A stretch of DNA of 31,439 nt from Chloroflexota bacterium (GTDB lineage Bacteria > Chloroflexota > Chloroflexia > Thermomicrobiales > UBA6265): the NCBI GenBank assembly GCA_023423795.1, contig JAFAEX010000209.1, positions 1 to 31,439 of the forward strand, written 5' to 3'. Within the stretch, counting starts at the first letter, position 1. Each line of letters begins with the position of its first letter. This document shows positions 15,933 to 24,446 of this stretch, in pieces. The position numbers and the translations under genes are program-made. The notes beneath the pieces were generated by a model. It saw only the letters and a program-made list of their open reading frames with translations. It was not told the origin of the DNA and did not search any database.

Positions 15933-16478
15933 ATGAAGGTCGTGTTGCGCCAGGACGTGCCGAAGCTGGGCGAAGCCGGCACCATCCAGGACGTGAAGAA
16001 TGGCTACGCCCGCAACTTCCTGATTCCGCAGGGGCTGGCCGTCGTCGCCACCCCGGGCGAAGTCAAGACCGCCGAGCACAACCTCGCCGTCAAGGAGCGG
16101 AAGGTGGCAAGGCAGGAAGCCCAGTTGCAGACGCTGGCCGACCGCATCGACGGGCAGCGGTTGGAGTTCACCGCCCGCGCCGGCGAGCAGGGCCGCCTTT
16201 ACGGCTCGATCACCGCGGCGGACGTGGCCGAGAAGCTGGCTGCCGCCGTCGGCGAGGAGATCGACCGCCGCAAGGTCATCCTCGACGAGCAGCTGCGGTC
16301 CGTCGGCGAGCACGCGGTCACCGTCCACCTCGTCGGCAAGCTCCGCCCGACCGTCACGGTGGTCGTCGTCGGCGTGGACGAGGACGGCAACCCGATCCAG
16401 TTCGCCGCCGAGCCCGCCGAGGGCGAGGGCGAAGGCGAAACCGCCGAATCCACCGATGAGGCGGCCGTCGAGGCCTAG
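15933..16478 (+). CDS. rplI: 50S ribosomal protein L9
   Basis: Ribosomal protein that binds 23S rRNA and bridges neighbouring ribosomes. The N-terminal domain is standard: MKVVLRQDVPKLGEAGTIQDVKNGYARNFLIPQGLA, then the long connecting helix (AEHNLAVKERKVARQEAQLQTLADRIDG) and the C-terminal domain with GRLYGSITAADVAEKL and the closing VGKLRPTVTVVVVGVDEDG. At 181 residues it is longer than the usual 148-150 because of an acidic, Glu/Ala-rich tail (about residues 155-181). ATG at 15933 matches the invariant MKV start; GGGAAGG lies 12 bases upstream. The common neighbours rpsF, ssb and rpsR are absent; dnaB, often next to rplI, is 10 kb away. Confidence 0.97.
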   Translation: MKVVLRQDVPKLGEAGTIQDVKNGYARNFLIPQGLAVVATPGEVKTAEHNLAVKERKVARQEAQLQTLADRIDGQRLEFTARAGEQGRLYGSITAADVAEKLAAAVGEEIDRRKVILDEQLRSVGEHAVTVHLVGKLRPTVTVVVVGVDEDGNPIQFAAEPAEGEGEGETAESTDEAAVEA

Positions 16479-16821
16479 CCCCGCGGCGGTCCGAGGGGTC
16501 CGGTCGATGCCGACCCCGAAGGACCGGCCACGCGAAGAACCAGCGCCGAAGCGCCCCGACGAGACGATCGTCGGGGCGCTTCGTGTTCGCACGCCGGGCT
16601 GGATGATTGCCGCCGACCTCGGGAGTCCGGCGGCGTCGGCGCGGCGGCGACCATGCTGGTGAACGGTTCCACCCCTGTATGCTCACCGCCGCCGGGCCGC
16701 CGCTTCGTCCCGAACGGCGTCCCGACGATCGTCACCGACAGCCGATCCGGCGCACCGGAGCGTCCGCCTCCGTTCGGGGGAACGTGCCCCAAGGCCAACC
16801 ACGCGGGAGGTTCCCTGCACG
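16479..16821. other. Spacer after rplI
   Basis: The first part holds a long hairpin (16548-16582). Around 16677-16682 TATGCT precedes a CACCGCC run and could be the -10 of the reductase gene. No additional gene is supported in these 340 bases. Confidence 0.4.
16548..16582 (+). terminator. Hairpin terminator candidate after rplI
   Basis: GAAGCGCCCCGACGA (16548-16562) pairs without mismatch with TCGTCGGGGCGCTTC (16568-16582) around a five-base loop, about 70 bases past the rplI stop. The T-run is weak (GTGTTCG). Confidence 0.6.
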
Positions 16822-17385
16822 ATGCGACCACTTCGCTATTCGATCAACGTCACGCTGGACGGGTGCTGCGATCACCGCGCGGGGCTCGTGGACGCGGAAC
16901 TGCATCGCTACTGGGCCGAGTCGATCGCGCGGGCCGACGCCCTCGTCTTCGGCCGGGTGGTCTACGAAATGATGGAACAGGCGTGGCGGCTCCCGGCCCG
17001 GCCCGACATCTGGCCCGAGGGGATGCCCGACTGGATGGAACCGTTCGCCCGGACGATCGACGCGTCACGGAAGTACGTCGTGTCCAATACCCTGGACCGG
17101 GCCGATTGGAACGCGGAGATCGTGCGCGGGGATGACCTGGAAGCGACCGTCCGGCGGCTGAAGCAGGAGCCGGGGGACGGGCTGTTCGTGGGCGGCGTGA
17201 CGCTCCCGCTGGCGCTGGCGGAACTGGGCTTGATCGACGAATACGAGTTCGTGGTGCTGCCCCGGCTGGCCGGCCACGGCCCGACCTTGCTCGCTGGGCT
17301 GTCGAACTACGTCGATCTGGCGCTCGTGGATCGTCGGGAGTTCTCCTCCGGCGCGGTGGCGATGCGGTACGTGCCGAAGCCGTAG
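16822..17385 (+). CDS. Dihydrofolate reductase / RibD C-terminal family protein
   Basis: A 187-residue cytoplasmic reductase-fold protein. Typical segments: MRPLRYSINVTLDGCCDHRAG at the start, ADALVFGRVVYEMM, KYVVSNTLDRADWNAEIV, DGLFVGGVTLPLALAELGLIDEYEFVVLPRLAGHGPTLL. These match the DHFR/RibD-C superfamily, which binds NADPH; GGVTLPLAL corresponds to the glycine-rich nucleotide loop. Most stand-alone members have unknown substrates and are not true folate reductases. GGGAGG lies 11 bases before the ATG. It is followed by a convergent MarR-type gene and has no obvious operon partner. Confidence 0.88.
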   Translation: MRPLRYSINVTLDGCCDHRAGLVDAELHRYWAESIARADALVFGRVVYEMMEQAWRLPARPDIWPEGMPDWMEPFARTIDASRKYVVSNTLDRADWNAEIVRGDDLEATVRRLKQEPGDGLFVGGVTLPLALAELGLIDEYEFVVLPRLAGHGPTLLAGLSNYVDLALVDRREFSSGAVAMRYVPKP

Positions 17386-17455
17386 CCAGCGGCCTCGCCA
17401 ACCCGCGTCCGCGCCGGCCTCATCGCCGGGAATCGGGCGTGGGGTAGGAGGGTGC

Positions 17456-17977
17456 TCAGCCGAGGCGCGACGGCGTGGAGCCGTCGTCTTCCTCAAGGGA
17501 GCGCAGGAGTTTGCGGAGCAAGCCCTCCAGCGCCGCCCGGTCCTCGGCGGTAAGGCCGGCGAGCGCCCGCTCCTCGTCGTCGGCGTTGGCCAGCAGGGCG
17601 CGGTCGATGCGGGCGCGGCCGGCCTCGGTCATCTCCACCAGCGAGCCGCGCCGGTCCGACGGGTCGGGCAGGCGCACCACCAGCCCGGCCTGCGCGAGTT
17701 GGTCGATCTGGTGGGTCATCGTGCCGGAGGAGACCAGCAGCGCGCGCGACAGTTCGGTCGGCGTCAGGCGGTACGGCGGGCCGGAGCGGCGCAGCGTCGC
17801 CAGCAACTTGAACGCGTAGTAACTCATGTCCTGCGCCGCCAGGGTGGCCTTGAAGCGCCGGTCGAACTGGACGGAAATGCGGCCGACGCGGTTGATGACC
17901 CGCTTGGCCTCCACGTCGAGTTCCGGCCATTCGCGCGCCCACTGGTCGAGCGCCTCGTCCACCGAATCGGGCTTCAT
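17456..17977 (-). CDS. MarR-family transcriptional regulator
   Basis: A 173-residue winged-helix regulator, usually a dimeric repressor released by phenolic or oxidising ligands. The core reads SYYAFKLLATLRRSGPPYRLTPTELSRALLVSSGTMTHQIDQLAQAGLVVRLPDPSDRRGSLVEMTEAG, with the recognition helix at SSGTMTHQIDQL and the wing at DPSDRRGSLVEMT. Start choice is uncertain: ATG at 17977 (MKPDSVDEAL) has no good Shine-Dalgarno, but TACCAT lies six bases upstream, as in leaderless transcripts; ATG at 17995 is the alternative. The frame open to 18154 adds residues without family resemblance. It is divergent from a nitroreductase gene, a common arrangement in which the regulator controls the reductase. Confidence 0.88.
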   Translation of the reverse strand: MKPDSVDEALDQWAREWPELDVEAKRVINRVGRISVQFDRRFKATLAAQDMSYYAFKLLATLRRSGPPYRLTPTELSRALLVSSGTMTHQIDQLAQAGLVVRLPDPSDRRGSLVEMTEAGRARIDRALLANADDEERALAGLTAEDRAALEGLLRKLLRSLEEDDGSTPSRLG

Positions 17978-18187
17978 GCCGAGATGGTACCCCATGCCGC
18001 CGGGGATTGGCTCGAAATCGACTTGCTTGACCGCGAGATAGATGACGGCGCGCGCCGGCGCTCGTTGGATCGTGCCCGGGTGTGCTGCGGCGCCCGCCGC
18101 CGGACCGTTCGCGGAGCGGCCCTGTTCGGCGTCGTCTGGCGACCAATCGGACAAACGTCGCCATGGGAGGCGCGGGTGCGGTACCGT

Positions 18188-18201
18188 CCCGTCAGGACGG
18201 G
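18188..18201. promoter_or_regulatory. Inverted repeat CCCGTC-AG-GACGGG in the MarR/nitroreductase spacer
   Basis: A 6-bp inverted repeat with a two-base centre located about 42 bases upstream of the nitroreductase start. It is a candidate operator for the divergent MarR protein, but it is short and GC-rich and could be chance or an RNA hairpin. Confidence 0.25.
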
Positions 18202-18243
18202 GCGCCGTTCGAACCGCCGCCCGCCTCGCCTCAGGAGGTACCG

Positions 18244-18798
18244 ATGCCGACCGAGCCGATCGCCAACGCCCGCGAGGTCGTCGAGGAGATCCGCCGCGTT
18301 CGCCAGGCCCGCCTCTACCGGCCGGACCCGGTGCCGCCGGAGGTGCTGGACCAGATTCTGGAGGTCGCGCGCTGGACCGGCAGCGCCCGCAACACCCAGC
18401 CCTGGCGCTTCGTCGTCATCACCGACCGGGAGCAGTTGCGCGCCATCTCGCAGGTCCGCACCCCGATCAATTGGGTGGCGGACGTGCCGCTGGCGATCGC
18501 ACTGGTGATGGACGGCGACAACCCGCTGAGCGAGGCCTACGACGAAGGGCGGGTGACGGAGCGGATCATGATCGCGGCGCGGCTGCTCGGGCTGGGCGGC
18601 GGCATCGCCTGGTTCGGCGACGAGGCGCAGCAAGCCGAGGGCAAACGGGTGCTGGGCATCCCGGCCGAGCGCTTCGCCCGCTCGGTGGTCGCCGTCGGCT
18701 ACCCGACGACCACGACCGATCACCGCCCGAACCCGGCGCAGAAAGGCCGCAAGCCGCTTTCCGAACTGGTCAGCCGCGACCGGTTTGGGAACCGGTAG
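18244..18798 (+). CDS. Nitroreductase-family flavoprotein
   Basis: A 184-residue FMN-dependent NAD(P)H oxidoreductase acting on nitroaromatics, quinones or similar. The N-terminal FMN-contact motif is seen (RRVRQARLYRPDPVPPEVLDQILEVARWTGSARNTQPWRFVVI), then ERIMIAARLLGLGGGIAWFG and VVAVGYPTTT near the C-terminus. The family length is normal. ATG at 18244 follows AGGAGG at spacing five, one of the best ribosome sites here. It is probably controlled by the divergent MarR gene. The DUF1992 gene begins 12 bases after its stop, so they form an operon. Confidence 0.9.
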   Translation: MPTEPIANAREVVEEIRRVRQARLYRPDPVPPEVLDQILEVARWTGSARNTQPWRFVVITDREQLRAISQVRTPINWVADVPLAIALVMDGDNPLSEAYDEGRVTERIMIAARLLGLGGGIAWFGDEAQQAEGKRVLGIPAERFARSVVAVGYPTTTTDHRPNPAQKGRKPLSELVSRDRFGNR

Positions 18799-18810
18799 GG
18801 AGCGGGCGCG

Positions 18811-19206
18811 ATGACCGAGCGCAAACCGGCCTGGCAGCCGTGGGAATCGTGGGTCGAGCGGCAGATCCGCGAGCGGATGGACGGGGGTGAGTTCGCCAAC
18901 CTGCCCGGCGCGGGCAAGCCGTTCGCCGACCTCGGCGATCCGAACGACGAACTCTGGTGGATCAAGGAGAAACTGCGCCGCGAGGAGATCTCCATCCTGC
19001 CGCCGTCGCTGCAACTCCGCAAGGAGGTCGCCGACGCGAAGGCGCGCATCGCCGCCGCGTCCTCCGAAACGCAGGTGCGCGAGATCGTCGCCGCGATCAA
19101 CCGCCGCATCCTCGCCGTCAACGCCGGCGCCACCGTCGGCCCGCCCACCGAGCTGATGCCGCTGGACGCGGAGCGGGTGGTGGAGGGGTGGCGCGCCCGG
19201 CGCTGA
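18811..19206 (+). CDS. DUF1992 (DnaJ homologue subfamily C member 28-like) protein
   Basis: A 131-residue cytoplasmic protein of the DUF1992 family. Recognisable parts are the opening WESWVERQIRERMDGGEFANLPGAGKPFADL, matching the family's 'G-E-F-x-N-L-P-G-x-GKP' signature, and the following PNDELWWIKEKLRREEISILPPSLQLRKEV. Despite the family name there is no J-domain with HPD. The function is unknown. It starts 12 bases after the nitroreductase gene, with GGGAGC upstream, so it is probably co-transcribed and partly regulated by the same MarR protein, although a functional link is not evident. A hairpin lies just past its stop. Confidence 0.88.
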   Translation: MTERKPAWQPWESWVERQIRERMDGGEFANLPGAGKPFADLGDPNDELWWIKEKLRREEISILPPSLQLRKEVADAKARIAAASSETQVREIVAAINRRILAVNAGATVGPPTELMPLDAERVVEGWRARR

Positions 19207-19227
19207 TCGTTCGTTTGGGTGGCCAGG

Positions 19228-19248
19228 CGGTGGCAGCCGCCGCCACCG
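19228..19248. terminator. Hairpin between two convergent genes
   Basis: CGGTGGC (19228-19234) and GCCACCG (19242-19248) form a 7-bp stem with a seven-base loop that fills the gap between the DUF1992 stop and the stop of the opposing gene. It could end transcription from both sides. Confidence 0.35.
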
Positions 19249-19947
19249 TCAGGAAACACGCTCCTGTTCCCGGCACGCCTTCGGCAAGCGCCGTCCCGCA
19301 TCGCCGTCGGCCGCGGGCGTCGGCGTGCCGATCGTCCCGTCCTTGCAGGCTCGCCGGAGCCGCTGCCGTTCGCGGTAGGCGATCCGGGCCGAGGCGACGC
19401 CGTCGAGGATGGGCTGGCTGGTAGCCGAGTCGACCTCGGCGGGAACGAGCGCCATCAGCAGGAACGAGAGCGGTTCGGATCCTTCGGCGACGATCGTCCC
19501 CACCGGGATGTCCGCGGCCACCAGCGCCTGCCCCGGGCCGATCCACGAGCGCCCGTCCGAGCCGATGGTCGCGCTGCCGCCGCCCGGGCCGCACGAGGAT
19601 GCGTGGTGGATGCCGAACCCGGTGACGAACGCGAAGCCGAGCGCTCCCGATTCCACCGCGAGCGCGGCGTAGGACACGCCGGAAAGGTCGAGAGTTTCGC
19701 CCGGCCGGCGGGTGACCCGGTCGAGTGCGATCGCCGAACCCTGCGGAACGCCCGAAAAGAGCAGGATCTCTCCGAGGCGGTCGAACCCGACCGCCTCCCC
19801 CATGCCCGCTTCGGCAGCGGGGCGGCACCCCGCCGGGCCGGGAGCCGCCGGGGACGGCACGGCGAGGCCGACCGCCGCCGCGATGGCTGCGCCGACCAGC
19901 AGGTCGTGGAGGATTCTCCGGTGCGAAGCGAATCCGGGGACGAGCAT
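19249..19947 (-). CDS. Exported protein of unknown function, possibly cupin-like
   Basis: A 232-residue exported protein. Residues about 8-32 form a signal or anchor (RILHDLLVGAAIAAAVGLAVPSPAAPGPAG). The body is beta-rich: GETLDLSGVSYAALAVESGALGFAFVTG, then SWIGPGQALVAADIPVGTIVAEGSEPLSFLLMALVP. The alternation of short strands with Gly-Pro turns and the 'G-x-x-L-x-V-x-x-G-x-L' pattern resemble a cupin-type barrel, but the metal-binding histidines are not clearly present, so this is tentative. Two cysteines occur in the C-terminal third and the tail is basic. ATG at 19947 has GGGGAGGGG immediately upstream; the frame open to 20046 adds sequence without family resemblance. Confidence 0.65.
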   Translation of the reverse strand: MLVPGFASHRRILHDLLVGAAIAAAVGLAVPSPAAPGPAGCRPAAEAGMGEAVGFDRLGEILLFSGVPQGSAIALDRVTRRPGETLDLSGVSYAALAVESGALGFAFVTGFGIHHASSCGPGGGSATIGSDGRSWIGPGQALVAADIPVGTIVAEGSEPLSFLLMALVPAEVDSATSQPILDGVASARIAYRERQRLRRACKDGTIGTPTPAADGDAGRRLPKACREQERVS

Positions 19948-20283
19948 GCGCCCCTCCCCGCGGCAGCACCGCCGGTCAACGGCGCTGCGGCATGACGACG
20001 CGATGCCATCCGTCGTCCCGCTGCGTCCTAACGGGACCGCCGTCACCGGTGCGTGGGAACCTGTGGCGGCGATCGGGGAGCGCAGCCACCGTGCGGGTGG
20101 CGCTGGGTCGGTAATGCACCGGATCAGGGCGTGGCCGAACGAGCACGCCCCGGCGGCCGCCTCGCCTGTCTACAATGCCGCACCCGGCGGCAAACGCCGC
20201 TTGCCGCTCCATCCGCAGGCAGCCGAGGACATCGCGCCCCGGTTATCCCGAAGGGCCGCCGCACGCACGGCCGAACGAGGTAG
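19948..20283. other. Divergent spacer between the exported protein and the PHP metallohydrolase
   Basis: About 340 bases that must hold two promoters. TACAAT at 20171-20176 followed by GCCGC is a good -10 for the metallohydrolase gene; no matching -35 is clear. Nothing else is recognised. Confidence 0.4.
20171..20176 (+). promoter_or_regulatory. Putative -10 (TACAAT) of the metallohydrolase gene
   Basis: TACAAT followed directly by GCCGC, about 110 bases before the start codon. The same -10 and following GC motif recurs before dnaB, rplI and the GntR gene, which raises its likelihood. Confidence 0.4.
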
Positions 20284-22941
20284 ATGATGCGCGTTCCCCC
20301 GTCTCCGCATTTCGTTCCGGTCCCGCTCGCCGGCGCGTTCAACACTGACCGCGCTGCACTCGACGGCGCGCTGGCGTTGACCAGCGGCGCGCCCGGCCCC
20401 GACTGGAGCGGAACCGAGGCGTTCGGGGAGGCGGCGTTTCGGGGCATCCCGTTCGCGCTGGGGCAGCCCGGCGCGCCGAACGTAATCCTGTTGGCGCCGG
20501 GCGCGCCCGAGGTGCGGATCGAGACCGGCGGGTTGCGGGCGACGTACATCGTCTTCCTGCACGCCGTCGAAGATCGCGGGCCGGAGGAACCGGCCGGATT
20601 CGCCCCGCTCGGGCCGATCCCCGGCGCGGGCGACAACGTCGGCAACCGGCTCGGCGACCGCGTCTCCACCTACGCGCTGGCGTACGCCGACGGCACGGAG
20701 GCCGAGACGCCGGTGCTGCGCCGGTTCGCGATCCAGCAGCGGCACATCACCTGGGGCGCGAGCCCGTTCGCCGCGGTTCCGGCCAAGGGGCCGTGGGTCT
20801 TCACGTCGGTCTCCGAGGACACGGTGCTCGGGCGACCCTCGGCGCGGACGTGGGGCCGGGGCGAGATGCGCCACGGTTCCGGGCGGGCGGCGCCGGGCGA
20901 GAACCTGTGGCTCTACGCGCTGCCGAACCCGGAGCCGGAGCGGGAGATTGCCGCCATCGTGCTGCGGCCGGGGGAGGAGCGCTCGGTGGTCTACGGCATC
21001 TCCACGACCATGCTGGCCGATCATCCGTTGCGACCCGGCGTGCGCCGCAAACTGCGGTTGGACCTGCCGGACGGCGCGGCGCTCAACGCGCTGGGCGAAC
21101 TGGACGCCGATTCCCGCGACCCCGCCATCGCCATCGACCTCGGCGCCGTCATCTCCGCCCGCCGCGCGCTCGCCTACGACGAGGCGCGCTGGCTGGGCGC
21201 GGACCCGGACGCCCAGCCGGAGCCGTCATCCACCGCCGTGGTGGTCGAGTACGCCGCGCACCCGGCCGCGCGGATTCACGTCGCCGCTGGCCCGGATGCC
21301 GTCGTTTCGGCCGACCTGCCGCGCGAGGACGGCGGGGCCGAGGCGGCGGCAGCGTCCGGCCTGCGCCTTGCCCCGGTCGCCGCGGCCACGCGCCCAGTGC
21401 GGGTCCGCGTCACCGACGCCGCCAGCGGGCAACCGGTCCCCGTGCGGCTGCACATGCACGGCGAAGCGGGGGAGTACCTGCCGCCGCGCGGGCACCACCG
21501 CAAGGTCAACCCGTTCTGGTGGGAGGACACCGCCGGCGAGTTCGTCAATGGGCTGAACCAGTACGCCTACGTGCCCGGCGAGTGCGTGGCCGACCTGCCG
21601 CTGGGACGCGTCTTCGTCCAGATCAGCCGCGGCTTCGAGGTCAGCCCGGTCCGCGCCGTCGTCGAAGTCGGGCCGGACACGGACGAACTCGCGTTCGAAC
21701 TGGAGCGGGCTCTCGACTGGCGCGAGCGCGGCTGGGTGACGGCCGACACCCACGTCCACTTCCTCAGCCCGCAGACCGCGCTGCTGGAGGGCGCGGCGGA
21801 GGGCGTCAACGTGGTGAACCTGCTGGCGGCGCAGTGGGGCGAACTGTTCACCAACGTCGGCGACTTCGACGGGCGGACGACCATCGGCGCGAAGGAGTTC
21901 GGCGGCGACGGCGAGTTCCTCGTCCGCGTCGGCACCGAGAACCGGATGCAGGTGCTCGGCCACGTGTCGCTGCTCGGCTATGCCGGCCCGATGATCGGCC
22001 CGCTCAGCACCGGCGGGCCGGACGAAGCGGCGATCGGCGATCCGCAGGAGGTCACGATGGCGGAGTGGGCCGAACGCTGCGCCGCGCAGGGCGGGCTGGT
22101 CGTCATGCCCCACGCCCCGAACCCGCAGGCCGAGCGGGCGGCCGACATCGTCCTCGGCCTCGTGCACGCCGTCGAGATGATGACCTTCAACCCCTACGAC
22201 GCGCAGGTGAACCCCTACGGGCTGGCCGACTGGTACCGCTACCTCAACATCGGCCGGCGCATCCCGCTGGTGGCCGGGTCGGACAAGATGACGGCGGCAT
22301 CGCTGCTGGGCGGCATCCGCACCTACGCCCACCTCGGCGAGCGCCGGTTCGGCTACGAGGACTGGATGGACGCCGTCCGCGCCGGTAACACCTTCGTCAC
22401 CGTTGGCCCGCTCGTCGAGTTCGCGGTGGACGGCAAACCCGCCGGTTCCGTCATCGACCTGCCGGCCGGCGGCGGCACGCTGGACGTGACCTGGCGCGTG
22501 GCTTCCGTTTCGGTCCCGATCGAGCGCGTCGAGGTGGTCGTCGGCGGGCTTGCCGCCGCCGATGCGGATGCCGGCCGGGCGCTGGAAACGTCGGGTTCCG
22601 CCTCGGTCCGGGTCGAGGAATCGAACTGGATCGCGTTGCGCGTGCGCGGCAGCCTGCGCGGGCGGCACGGCGAGATCGCTGCGCACACCAGCGCGGTGCA
22701 GGTGCGGGTGGCCGACCGCGACCCCTTCGTGGAAACCGACGCGGTGGCCGTGCTCGACCAGATCGAAGGGGCGATCGCCTACGTGGATACGCTCGCGCCG
22801 CGCCCGGAAGCGCAGCGCTTCAAGAAACTGCGGGCAACGCTGGAAGCGGCCCACCGCCAACTCCACCAGCGGCTGCACGCGCAGGGCGTCTTCCACCGCC
22901 ACGCGCCGCTCCACCCCGCCGGGCCGGGCCACGAGCACTGA
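20284..22941 (+). CDS. CehA/McbA-type PHP metallohydrolase
   Basis: An 885-residue protein. Residues about 1-470 are a beta-rich, undefined N-terminal part; 480-720 form a PHP-type metal-dependent hydrolase with TADTHVHFLSP (metal-binding His pair near residues 490-492), MPHAPNPQ near 609, and the closing RIPLVAGSDKMTA with GSD near 665. The C-terminal 150 residues are beta-rich and then helical, ending in a His-rich tail. CehA and McbA are known carbaryl hydrolases; most relatives have unknown esters or phosphoesters as substrates. No signal peptide is seen. Two start codons in tandem (20284, 20287) follow GAGG; spacing favours the second. The gene stands alone, with repeats behind it. Confidence 0.85.
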   Translation: MMRVPPSPHFVPVPLAGAFNTDRAALDGALALTSGAPGPDWSGTEAFGEAAFRGIPFALGQPGAPNVILLAPGAPEVRIETGGLRATYIVFLHAVEDRGPEEPAGFAPLGPIPGAGDNVGNRLGDRVSTYALAYADGTEAETPVLRRFAIQQRHITWGASPFAAVPAKGPWVFTSVSEDTVLGRPSARTWGRGEMRHGSGRAAPGENLWLYALPNPEPEREIAAIVLRPGEERSVVYGISTTMLADHPLRPGVRRKLRLDLPDGAALNALGELDADSRDPAIAIDLGAVISARRALAYDEARWLGADPDAQPEPSSTAVVVEYAAHPAARIHVAAGPDAVVSADLPREDGGAEAAAASGLRLAPVAAATRPVRVRVTDAASGQPVPVRLHMHGEAGEYLPPRGHHRKVNPFWWEDTAGEFVNGLNQYAYVPGECVADLPLGRVFVQISRGFEVSPVRAVVEVGPDTDELAFELERALDWRERGWVTADTHVHFLSPQTALLEGAAEGVNVVNLLAAQWGELFTNVGDFDGRTTIGAKEFGGDGEFLVRVGTENRMQVLGHVSLLGYAGPMIGPLSTGGPDEAAIGDPQEVTMAEWAERCAAQGGLVVMPHAPNPQAERAADIVLGLVHAVEMMTFNPYDAQVNPYGLADWYRYLNIGRRIPLVAGSDKMTAASLLGGIRTYAHLGERRFGYEDWMDAVRAGNTFVTVGPLVEFAVDGKPAGSVIDLPAGGGTLDVTWRVASVSVPIERVEVVVGGLAAADADAGRALETSGSASVRVEESNWIALRVRGSLRGRHGEIAAHTSAVQVRVADRDPFVETDAVAVLDQIEGAIAYVDTLAPRPEAQRFKKLRATLEAAHRQLHQRLHAQGVFHRHAPLHPAGPGHEH

Positions 22942-23220
22942 AAATCGGGCGGGCGGGGTTCGGCTGTCTGCGCCCGTCCGAGACGCCCGAGGTCGATGGC
23001 GGTTGCCGAGATGGATCGGCCACTGGCGGTGCGCGCCCGGGACTGGAAGTCCCGGGCTACAGGAACGAAGTCCCTCCGGGACTGACGGCAGGCGTGCCCG
23101 GCGCAGTTCGGCAACCGCCATCATCGCGCCCGCCCACCCTATTGGGGCAACCGCCATCAACCCCGGGCGGGCGCGGCCGGTGTCCGCATTGTTTCGCAAC
23201 CGCCATCACTCCCGGCCGGG
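22942..23220. repeat. Convergent spacer packed with interspersed repeats
   Basis: Contains CGCCCGAGGTCGATGGCGGTTGCCGA (about 22985-23010, matching 28969-28993 with one change), a family B copy (about 23040-23085: GGGCTACAGGAACGAAG followed by TCCCTCCGGGACTGA), and three copies of CAACCGCCATCA (around 23113, 23146 and 23199). No gene is seen. Confidence 0.65.
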
Positions 23221-24351
23221 CTACCCCGCCGGGATGGTTTCGCGCACCACCCGCGTCGGCAACCCGGCGAACAGGTCGTCCGATTCGGACGGGCGCCAGA
23301 GCGGAACCGGCGATGCCGAAAGCGGCGCCGGCCACGCATCGGGCCGGACGGACTGGCCGGTGCGCGCCGATTCCAGCCCGCCGAGGATGATCTCCATGTT
23401 GCGGTAACTCTGGGCCGCCGTGCCGACCGTTAGCGGCGCGCCCTCGGTGACGGCGCGGTGGAAGTCGAGGAATTCGTTGAAGTAGCCGCCGTCGGCGCCC
23501 TCGATCCGGAACGATTCGGCGGACCCGTCCGGCCGGTGGATGCGGATGTCGTGGCGGCCGAGGACCATCACGGCGTTGGTTCCGTAGAGGCGCAGGTCGT
23601 TGGGTTCGGCGGGGACGGCGAGTTCCGGCCACGAGGCGGCGTAGGAGCCGGCCGCGCCGGAGACGAAGCGCAGGTTCAGCACGAGGTCGGACGGACCGCC
23701 GAAGATCGAGTTCGCGTCCTGGATCTCGCCGGAGACGCGTTCGACGTCGCCGCAGAGGAGGCGCAGTTCGGCGGCGTAGTGGACGCCGGCGTCGAGGTGC
23801 GGCCCGCCCTCGTAGTCGGCCTCGTGCCGCCATGGGGTGATCGAGAAATCGCCGGGGGTGGGCACCAGTTGGGAAACGGTGCGCCAGGCGACGAAATGGA
23901 CGCGGCCGATGCGGTCCTCGTCGAGCAGCGCGCGGGCCAGCCGCAGGTCGTCGCGGTAGAACCAGTTCTCGGCGACCATCACCACCCGGTCCGGGTGGGC
24001 GGCGGCGAGATCGACGAAGGCGCGGCCCTCGGCGTCGTTCTTGCCGGCCGGCTTCTCGCAGCAAACGTGCTTGCCGGCGGCCAGCACGTCGCGCGTGACC
24101 GGCTCGTTGAGGGGGATCGGCAGGGAAACCAGCACGGCATCGACGTCGTCGCGGGCCAACACCTCCCGGTAGTCGGGCGTCCAGGCGTCCATCGGCGTGC
24201 CGCTGTAGCCGGCGAAGCGCTCCGCGTTCTCCCGGTCGGTGTCGGCGAAGGCGACGACGCGGAACCGGTCCGGCATCTGCCGGAGGGCGGGCCAGTGGAG
24301 TTTTTCGACGGCGAGGCCGGTGCCGATGATGCCGAGCCTGATCTGGTCCAT
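23221..24351 (-). CDS. Gfo/Idh/MocA-family NAD(P)-dependent oxidoreductase
   Basis: A 376-residue cytoplasmic dehydrogenase that probably oxidises a sugar or polyol derivative. The Rossmann motif is at the start (MDQIRLGIIGTGLAVEK), the family EKPAG motif at residues 99-103 (CCEKPAGK), and the C-terminal sheet domain holds GGPHLDAGVHYAAELRLLCG, with the catalytic-type D-x-x-x-H pair (DAGVH). ATG at 24351 follows GAGG at spacing five and gives the canonical start. An upstream ATG (24450) overlaps the stop of the response regulator, but the 33 added residues are Arg-rich and unlike the family. It follows the receiver gene after 95 bases on the same strand. The substrate cannot be told from context. 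Confidence 0.92.
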   Translation of the reverse strand: MDQIRLGIIGTGLAVEKLHWPALRQMPDRFRVVAFADTDRENAERFAGYSGTPMDAWTPDYREVLARDDVDAVLVSLPIPLNEPVTRDVLAAGKHVCCEKPAGKNDAEGRAFVDLAAAHPDRVVMVAENWFYRDDLRLARALLDEDRIGRVHFVAWRTVSQLVPTPGDFSITPWRHEADYEGGPHLDAGVHYAAELRLLCGDVERVSGEIQDANSIFGGPSDLVLNLRFVSGAAGSYAASWPELAVPAEPNDLRLYGTNAVMVLGRHDIRIHRPDGSAESFRIEGADGGYFNEFLDFHRAVTEGAPLTVGTAAQSYRNMEIILGGLESARTGQSVRPDAWPAPLSASPVPLWRPSESDDLFAGLPTRVVRETIPAG

Positions 24352-24446
24352 GCCATCCTCGTGGTGATGCCGCCTGCCTCGCCGCTGCCGGCGGGGTTCC
24401 GTCCGGCGATCGTCCGGGATCGGCGGGAATCGCGCAAGGCGAGCGG

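Noticed and set aside
21226..23199. Long minus-strand frame opposite the metallohydrolase
   Set aside because: The plus strand has PHP motifs; the antisense product is Asp/Arg/His-rich with no recognisable domain.
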